From: Microbacterium sp. | GTDB taxonomy: Bacteria; Actinomycetota; Actinomycetes; Actinomycetales; Microbacteriaceae | Assembly (NCBI GenBank): GCA_019510305.1 | Contig: JAEKKN010000028.1 | Span: 81,154 to 145,153, forward strand | Direction of reading: 5' to 3' | DNA: 64,000 nt | Shown here: one piece after another, positions 59,001 through 64,000 of the stretch | Numbering within the stretch: the stretch's first letter is position 1 | Layout: each line of letters begins with the position of its first letter | The notes under the pieces: model-generated | Told to the model about the DNA's origin: nothing | Seen by the model: the letters and a program-made list of their open reading frames with translations, nothing else | Database searches by the model: none | Translations under genes and position numbers: made by a program

Positions 59001-62000
59001 CGGTGGTGGTGCGTCCTGGGCGTGAGATCGCGGTGCCGGTGATGGCGAACGACTCCGACCCCGAGGGCGACAAGATCACTCTGGTCGATGAGGAGAACGG
59101 CGGACTCGAAATCCCGGAGATCGACGGGCTGTCGGCGCGGGTGTCGGGGGACCGGGTTCTCGTGGATGCGCCCGGCCGTGCGTTGGAGACGTCGTTGCAG
59201 TACACGATCCGCGACGCGCGGGGTGCGACGGCGTCGGCGGTGCTGCAGATCACGGTCGACGAGGACGTGCCCCTGGTGGCGCCGATCGCCCGCGACGACC
59301 GCATCCGCTCCGAGGATGTGGCCGAGGGCGGCCTCACGGCCGACATCGACATCCTGAAGAACGACGAGGACCCCGACGGCACGACCGAGGGGCTCGCACT
59401 CGACCTCGGCTCCGGCGCGACCCTGCTCAAGAACGGCGAGGTGCGCGTCACCGTCACCGAAGAGCAGCAGCTCATCCGCTACACGCTCACCGACCAGGAC
59501 GGTCTGGAGGCCTCGGCGTTCATCTTCGTCCCCGCGGTCTCGGGTCTGCGCCCGGCGCTCGACTCGACCAAGCCGGTCGAAGTGGTCAGCGGCGAGACGA
59601 TCGAGCTGCCGCTGTCGAAGTATGTCGTCGTGGCGGGTGGCGGGACGACGCGGATCACCGAGCACGCCAAGGTGAGCGCAGTGCACGCCGACGGTTCCGA
59701 CCTGGTGAAGGACGAGACCACGCTCGTCTACACCTCGGCCCCGGACTACTTCGGTCAGGACGCCCTCACCTTCGAAGTCACGGACGGCACCGGACCCGAC
59801 GACCCCGATGGCCGGACGTCCACCCTGACGATCCCGATCGACGTGCTGCCGTCCGAGAACCAGCCGCCGGTGTTCATCAGCGGCGAGGTGCAGGTCGCAC
59901 CGGGCGAGGAAGCGACGACGCTCGACCTGGAAGCGCTCACGGTCGATCCCGACGTCGATGACGAGCACGAGTTCGAATACGTGAGCGGAGCAGGCAAGGG
60001 CGTCACGGCGAAGGTCGACGGCGATGAGCTGAAGGTCGAGGCCTCGTCTGGCGCGAAGAAGGGCACCGCGCTGACGCTGACGCTGCGCATCTCCGACGGC
60101 GAGACCGAACCCGTCGAGGGAACCATCACCGTCATCGTCGCGGCGTCGACCCGAGCGCTGCCCGCGGCCAACACCGACACCATCGCCGAGGCCGATCAGG
60201 GGCGCGCGGTGAACGTGCCCGTTCTCGCCAACGACTTCAACCCGTTCCCCGAGACGCCGCTGAAGATCGTGTCGTACGTCGTCGAGTCGGGCTCTGGCGA
60301 GGTCGACAAGAAGGGCGATGAGTTGATCGTCACCCCGGCGAAGGACTTCGTCGGGACGATGGTCGTGCGCTACCGGATCCAGGATGCGACGAAGGATGCT
60401 GATCGCGAGGCCGACGGCCAGGTCGTCGTCACCGTGCAGGGCGTGCCCGACGCGCCGGGTGCACCGACGGTCGTGAGCGTGCAGGACCGCACCGTCGTGG
60501 TCTCGTACTCGGCTCCGTCGAACAACGGCGCCGCGATCACGAAGTACACCGTGAAGGCGGCCGGCGGCGGCGCGTACTCGAAGGACTGCCAGTCGACGAC
60601 CTGCACGCTCGACGGGCTCACCAACAACGTCGAGTACACGTTCCAGGTGACGGCGACGAACAGGGTCGGCGAGAGCGAGCCCTCCGCGGTCTCCGCGGTC
60701 GCGCGTCCCGATGCGCGACCCGACACCCCGAACCCGCCCGCACTCGTCTTCGGCGACAAGTCTCTCGCCGTGAGCTGGTCGACGCCGTCGACCCCTGGTT
60801 CCCCCGTCGAGCGCTACACGCTCGAGATCTCTCCCGCCCCGCCCTCCGGGATCGCCCAGAAGGAGGTCACCGGCAACTCGTTGACCTGGGAGGGGCTCGA
60901 GAACGGCACGAACTACCAGGTGCGCATCCAGGCGCACAACAAGGCGCCGGAGCCGTCGAGCTGGAGCGGCTGGTCGGCATCCGAGATCCCCGCCGGGCCT
61001 CCGCTCGCCGCCGCCGCGCCGACGACGCAGGAGCTCTCTCCTGTCGGTTCGCAGGCCCAGATGCAGGTGAACTGGGCGACTCCCGACAACAACGGCGACG
61101 CGATCGACAGCTATCAGCTCGAGGTCTACGAGGGGTCGGCGCTCGTGCGCACCCTGACGCCGGGCGCCGGCGCCACGAGCCAGGCCGTGACGCTGCCCAC
61201 CAGCGAGACCGAGTACACCTTCCGCATCAGGGGCCACAACAAGGCCGGATGGGGTGACTACAGCGCCCCGTCGGCTCCGCGCCGCGGAGTGACGGCTCCC
61301 GGTGCTCCCACCGGTCTCGTCGCGCAGCCGGGCGACCGGTTCATCGACATTCAGTACACGCCCGGCGCGCGCAACGGTGCGCGAACCGGCGAGGTCTCGT
61401 ACCAGTACAGACTGAACGGCGGCGGCTGGCAGGGACTGTCAGGCACCCACATCTCGGGCCTCACCAACGGCGCGAGCTACACCGTCGAGGTCAGGGGCGT
61501 GGCGTCCGTGAACGGCTCGACCTACTCGGGCGCCCCGTCGAACGCGGCGACCGCTGTGCCCTTCGGCGTGCCCTTCGCGCCGACGGCGAAGGCGCAGAAC
61601 CTCGGCACCCAGGTGAAGCTCTCGTGGGACGCCTCCGGATCTGACAACGGCCGTCCCATCTCGGTCGTGCAGATCAGCGTCGACGACGGCGCCTGGACGA
61701 ACGTCGGAATGAGCGGCTCGCGCACGGTGGGCGACGGCTACAAGCAGACCCACAGCATCAAGGTGCGCGCGCAGGACTCCGAGGGGCAGTGGTCGCCGGT
61801 CGCCTCCGATTCGGCACGGACCAACGACCCGCCGGCTGAGGTGCTGAGGACCGAGAAGGGCGCGTCCGGATCATGGCCCGACTGCGGATCGTCGTCCTGC
61901 GCCAGGGTGCGTCTCACGGTCTCGAACTTCGCGAACCCCGGAAGCTATCACCTGGCCTGCGACGACGGCGGTCGATGGGGAGGCTCGCAGGCTCAGCATG

Positions 62001-62113
62001 TGCCCGCCAACGGCAGCGTCGATCTGAACTGCTACTACGGCTATCCCGGCAACACGGTCCGCGTCTACATCAAAGAGCTCGACAGATACGCCACGGCGCT
62101 GGTCTGGTACTGA
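56048..62113 (+). CDS. Giant membrane-anchored surface protein 4 (intact)
   Basis: A 2021-aa intact member of the family. The ATG at 56048 has GGGGGGAG seven nt upstream. Residues 1-36 are a basic tail and helix ([14 protein letters not shown], then [19 protein letters not shown]). A head of about 340 residues starts [15 protein letters not shown] and contains a Cys pair ([19 protein letters not shown]). An acidic linker ([11 protein letters not shown]) leads to about ten Ig/cadherin-like domains with [10 protein letters not shown] or ANDSDPEGD turns, likely calcium sites. Fn3 domains follow ([20 protein letters not shown] and others). The tip holds four Cys ([29 protein letters not shown]). 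No sortase signal. MoxR copy 2 begins 40 nt downstream, without an intervening palindrome, so they are co-transcribed. Confidence 0.88.
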   Translation: MKALTWMRARPRRLASAAGVAAGAVALTTLAFAYQGNPTTKVDLNDGGVWITKTSSLLVGHFNHESTLLDGGLRTAAENYDILQDETNVLVVDEAASTVTAVDPARVTLGDSAKIPASAKVALGDRTAAVLDRDSGDLWVVPVRGIAAFEPETAEPVAELGEGAEVAVAQDGTVFGLSASRGEIVTIPVDREGQPLDSSTASVGDLDTSEAPQITVVGRTPVVFDAAAGVLTTPGGFRTSIGDAADAVLQQSSAAASAVLVATRDELVSVPLDGGEPTTTKAGGDGEPAAPVSLLGCAYAAWAGSARFVRDCTGDASDVEAQIPGARNSTALTFRVNRDVIVLNDAVGGEAWLADESLSQVDNWEDLVPPEGESDDQEDTTEETVQTTLPERSDQNTPPVAEDDSFGVRPGASTMLPVLDNDNDPDGDVLVAALAEQQPALGTVQPIQDGGSLQIAVDEKASGTGSFTYEADDGRGGKDTAVVTLSVHGWDVNSAPGPKRKTSLTVETGGTISYNILPDWIDPDGDDIYLKSVVAAPGDEVEFTTDGQISYKATASLQGRKDVEVTVADGFGEVGTATITLDVRAEGSTDPKTNADHVVTRVGEQVTVSPLSNDTSSGAEPLRLGRVGDAPGAAVAPDFTNQQFSFTAQAAGTYYVQYLATAGPKNAEGLVRVDVLDASASELPPIAVRDVALLPAGGDVLVGVLANDTDPGGGILVVQSVSIDPSSGVSVSVLDHETLRITDQGSLDGQIRIEYTISNGSASADGEVIVIPIPAPDSILPPVATPDTAYVRAGDVVTIPVLDNDVQPSGGALHVAPELIEPLVDPADGEAFVSQDTVRFKAGSEAKTVYLTYEAVDSHQQKAAGLVTIQVLPVDEATNSAPRPQDLVSRALAGSETNIAVPLDGIDADGDSVELLDIASSPTKGRITATGPNFFTYEAFRGSSGVDSFTYRVRDHLGKESTASIRVGIAPVQLVNQEPYAVKDAVVVRPGREIAVPVMANDSDPEGDKITLVDEENGGLEIPEIDGLSARVSGDRVLVDAPGRALETSLQYTIRDARGATASAVLQITVDEDVPLVAPIARDDRIRSEDVAEGGLTADIDILKNDEDPDGTTEGLALDLGSGATLLKNGEVRVTVTEEQQLIRYTLTDQDGLEASAFIFVPAVSGLRPALDSTKPVEVVSGETIELPLSKYVVVAGGGTTRITEHAKVSAVHADGSDLVKDETTLVYTSAPDYFGQDALTFEVTDGTGPDDPDGRTSTLTIPIDVLPSENQPPVFISGEVQVAPGEEATTLDLEALTVDPDVDDEHEFEYVSGAGKGVTAKVDGDELKVEASSGAKKGTALTLTLRISDGETEPVEGTITVIVAASTRALPAANTDTIAEADQGRAVNVPVLANDFNPFPETPLKIVSYVVESGSGEVDKKGDELIVTPAKDFVGTMVVRYRIQDATKDADREADGQVVVTVQGVPDAPGAPTVVSVQDRTVVVSYSAPSNNGAAITKYTVKAAGGGAYSKDCQSTTCTLDGLTNNVEYTFQVTATNRVGESEPSAVSAVARPDARPDTPNPPALVFGDKSLAVSWSTPSTPGSPVERYTLEISPAPPSGIAQKEVTGNSLTWEGLENGTNYQVRIQAHNKAPEPSSWSGWSASEIPAGPPLAAAAPTTQELSPVGSQAQMQVNWATPDNNGDAIDSYQLEVYEGSALVRTLTPGAGATSQAVTLPTSETEYTFRIRGHNKAGWGDYSAPSAPRRGVTAPGAPTGLVAQPGDRFIDIQYTPGARNGARTGEVSYQYRLNGGGWQGLSGTHISGLTNGASYTVEVRGVASVNGSTYSGAPSNAATAVPFGVPFAPTAKAQNLGTQVKLSWDASGSDNGRPISVVQISVDDGAWTNVGMSGSRTVGDGYKQTHSIKVRAQDSEGQWSPVASDSARTNDPPAEVLRTEKGASGSWPDCGSSSCARVRLTVSNFANPGSYHLACDDGGRWGGSQAQHVPANGSVDLNCYYGYPGNTVRVYIKELDRYATALVWY

Positions 62114-62153
62114 CGCTCACCGACTCCCACACGAGAACAGGAACACGATCCCC

Positions 62154-63125
62154 ATGACAATGACCCCTGAGCAGGCGACCTGGTTCCAGGGAACCTTCAC
62201 CCGTCTCGTCGACAACGTCGACAAGGCCGTGCAGGGCAAGCGCGAGGTCGTCGCGCTCGTGCTCTCCGCGATGCTCGCAGAGGGGCACGTGCTGCTGGAG
62301 GACGCTCCCGGCACCGGCAAGACGAGCCTCGCCAAGGCGCTCGCCTCCACCGTGCAGGGCACCAGCGCCCGCATCCAGTTCACGCCCGACCTGCTGCCGT
62401 CCGACGTCACCGGCGTGACCATCTACGACCAGCAGCAGCATCGCTTCGAGTTCCACAAGGGACCGATCTTCGCGTCGATCGTGCTCGCCGACGAGATCAA
62501 CCGCGCCTCGCCGAAGACCCAGTCGGCGCTCCTCGAGGTCATGGAGGAGTCACGCGTCACGGTCGACGGCGTGACTCACGAGACCGGTCGCCCCTTCCTG
62601 GTGATCGCCACCCAGAACCCCATCGAGCAGGCGGGCACGTACAAGCTCCCCGAGGCGCAGCTCGACCGCTTCCTCATCAAGACCTCGATCGGCTACCCCG
62701 ATCTGGCGATCACCGAGAGCATCCTCGCCGGAGCATCCGATCGCAACCCCTCCGCCGGCCTGACCGCCGTGATCACGACCAACGCGGTCGCCGACATGGC
62801 CGACCTGGGCGCGACCGTGCACGTCGAGCCCGCTGTGCTGCGCTACGTGGCCGAGCTCGCCGAGGCGACTCGCAAGGACTCGGGCGTGCGCCTGGGCGTC
62901 TCGGTGCGAGGTGCGATCGCGATGGTCCGCCTGGCGAAGGTCTGGGCGGCCACGCACGGCCGTCACTTCGTCCTCCCCGACGACATCAAGACGCTCGCGC
63001 GCCCGGTGTGGCAGCATCGCCTGCTGCTCGACGCCGAGGCCGAGTTCGCCGGAACCACCGGCGAGGTCGTCATCGCCCGCGTGCTCGACTCCGTTCCGGC
63101 ACCCCAGGCGCGAACGGCGGCATGA
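62154..63125 (+). CDS. MoxR family AAA+ ATPase (copy 2)
   Basis: A 323-aa paralogue of the MoxR at 32,476, with the same layout: Walker [15 protein letters not shown] (Lys56), Walker [15 protein letters not shown], sensor 1 [20 protein letters not shown]. Differences are spread along the chain, so it is an older duplicate and not a recent copy. Two in-frame ATGs (62154 and 62160) are possible starts; AGGA lies 12 or 18 nt away, so the first is preferred. It stands after giant 4 as copy 1 stands after giant 1, and its stop overlaps the next start. Confidence 0.95.
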   Translation: MTMTPEQATWFQGTFTRLVDNVDKAVQGKREVVALVLSAMLAEGHVLLEDAPGTGKTSLAKALASTVQGTSARIQFTPDLLPSDVTGVTIYDQQQHRFEFHKGPIFASIVLADEINRASPKTQSALLEVMEESRVTVDGVTHETGRPFLVIATQNPIEQAGTYKLPEAQLDRFLIKTSIGYPDLAITESILAGASDRNPSAGLTAVITTNAVADMADLGATVHVEPAVLRYVAELAEATRKDSGVRLGVSVRGAIAMVRLAKVWAATHGRHFVLPDDIKTLARPVWQHRLLLDAEAEFAGTTGEVVIARVLDSVPAPQARTAA

Positions 63126-64000
63126 TGACCACGGAGGCACTCGAGGCGTCGCCTGCGCCGACCACCCGCGACGCCGGCTGGCGCGACATCGCGGCGGTCA
63201 TCGGCGCGCGGCTCCTCGCGCGCCTTCGCAGGATCACGGCGGCGATCCGTCCACTCGCCTGGGTGCTGATGGCCCTCGCCGTGGGCTTCTGGATCATCGG
63301 GCAGATCGGCGGCTGGGCGGAGTTCACGTTCGCGGCCGTGGTGATCGCGATCACCGTCGTGCTGTGCGCGCTGTTCCTGATCGGACGCACTGCCTACGAC
63401 GTGTCGCTCGATCTGGCGCGCACGCGTGTCGTGGTCGGAGAACGCGCGATCGGAGCCCTGAAGCTCGCGAACCGCGGGACCAGGGCCATCCTGCCCTCGC
63501 GCGTGGTGCTGCCCGTCGGCGCCGGCCGTGGCGAGTTCGGCATCCAGCGCCTCGCCCCGGGGGAGGAGGCCGAAGAGCTGTTCACGATCCCGACGCAGAA
63601 GCGGGGCGTCGTGAAGGTCGGCCCGGTGAGCGTCGTCCGCGGCGACCCGCTGGGCCTGTTCGAGCGGGCCCACCACCGGGACGATCCGGTGGATCTGTTC
63701 GTGCACCCGCGGACCATCCTGTTCGACGGTCAGTCGCTCGGATACCTGCGGGATCTCGAAGGGCTTCCTGCCACCGACCTCTCGCGCGACGACGTCTCCT
63801 TCCACGCTCTGCTCGAGTACCAGCCCGGCGACGACCTGCGCCACGTGCACTGGAAGTCCACGGCGCGCACCGGCACCCTGATGATGCGCCAGTACGAGGA
63901 GACGCGCCGTTCGCACTTCGTGATCGGCCTGTCGCGCGCGGCCTCGGAGTACGCGACGCCCGAGGACTTCGAACTCGCGATCTCGGCGGCAGGGTCGATC
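63122..64000 (+). CDS. DUF58 membrane protein (copy 2), 3' end outside window
   Basis: The open frame runs off the right edge after about 293 codons. The ATG at 63122 overlaps the MoxR stop; a second ATG follows at once. After a 40-residue cytoplasmic start come two helices (LAWVLMALAVGFWIIGQIGG; FAAVVIAITVVLCALFLIG). The DUF58 signature is present: LEYQPGDDLRHVHWKSTARTGTLMMRQYEET. It lacks the Ser/Thr/Arg-rich N-terminal extension of copy 1. A TgpA-like gene is expected next if the duplicated order continues; that lies beyond this window. Confidence 0.9.
   Translation, partial: MMTTEALEASPAPTTRDAGWRDIAAVIGARLLARLRRITAAIRPLAWVLMALAVGFWIIGQIGGWAEFTFAAVVIAITVVLCALFLIGRTAYDVSLDLARTRVVVGERAIGALKLANRGTRAILPSRVVLPVGAGRGEFGIQRLAPGEEAEELFTIPTQKRGVVKVGPVSVVRGDPLGLFERAHHRDDPVDLFVHPRTILFDGQSLGYLRDLEGLPATDLSRDDVSFHALLEYQPGDDLRHVHWKSTARTGTLMMRQYEETRRSHFVIGLSRAASEYATPEDFELAISAAGSI

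Noticed and set aside
55850-61237. A 1795-codon open frame antisense to giant gene 4, and similar ones opposite giant 2 and the LAATG gene
   Set aside because: In GC-rich DNA the complementary frame of a biased gene often lacks stops. The translations are Arg/Gly/Asp-rich without any domain, and the plus strand has clear ribosome sites and homologous proteins.
43631-62113. Giant proteins as polymorphic toxins or contact-dependent inhibition systems
   Set aside because: Tips are small Cys-containing beta domains without nuclease or deaminase motifs, no pretoxin cleavage motif is seen, and no immunity genes follow. Recognition or adhesion fits better.
56048-62113. Sortase anchoring of the giant proteins
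   Set aside because: No LPXTG or LAXTG followed by a helix is present at any C-terminus; the N-terminal helix is the only anchor visible.

Overview
The window is high-GC actinobacterial DNA and is most consistent with a Microbacteriaceae chromosome, probably Microbacterium or a close relative. The evidence is the GC-rich third codon positions, many GTG starts and 4-nt stop/start overlaps, TANNNT -10 boxes, apparently leaderless genes, a DUF222/HNH protein, a choice-of-anchor G surface protein with an LAATG anchor, and a DUF5819-HTTM pair. This is inference from gene content; no 16S or tRNA gene is present. No phage, insertion sequence or CRISPR array was seen.

Positions 1-25,300 hold ordinary chromosomal genes. 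They are: a zinc alcohol dehydrogenase cut by the left edge; an ECF transporter S component; a secreted subtilisin; a pirin; a small lipoprotein; a GNAT acetyltransferase; RecQ; a membrane-anchored unknown; and a tandem TetR-TetR regulator divergent from an MFS transporter and a GH3 glycosidase, with two operators between them. Next come an LAATG-anchored surface protein with a long Ala-rich region, a DUF5819-HTTM pair, an acyl-CoA oxidase, a multi-TM protein, a second alcohol dehydrogenase and 3-methyladenine glycosylase I.

Positions 25,300-41,020 form one tightly overlapping operon behind a perfect TATAAT box. It encodes a Ser/Thr kinase, a 1970-aa membrane-anchored extracellular protein (propeller-like head, cadherin/Ig-like stalk, Fn3 repeats, Cys-containing tip), a MoxR ATPase, a DUF58 protein, a TgpA-like protein whose transglutaminase site has lost Cys and His, a membrane FHA protein, a PP2C phosphatase and a tail-anchored protein carrying five Thr-Val-Arg repeats. 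The cytoplasmic parts look like a phospho-Thr write/read/erase circuit joined to a MoxR-DUF58-transglutaminase membrane module and a giant surface fibre.

A DUF222/HNH gene and a DUF4870 protein separate this operon from positions 43,500-64,000. That part holds three more tandem giant paralogues of about 2020-2040 codons. The third is followed by a second MoxR and a second DUF58 gene, which runs off the right edge. Giants 2 and 3 are each broken by one frame-shifting lesion (one extra nt near 46,217; a 43-nt deletion at 52,939/52,940) but are otherwise intact. Giant 4 is intact. Each of these three genes has its own TAGACT -10 box with a conserved palindrome ending 21-22 nt upstream. Their stalks are alike, their C-terminal tips differ, and giants 3 and 4 share a nearly identical tract. 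The locus reads as an expanding and decaying family of surface fibres under phospho-signalling control, and is the strongest candidate here for an undescribed system.
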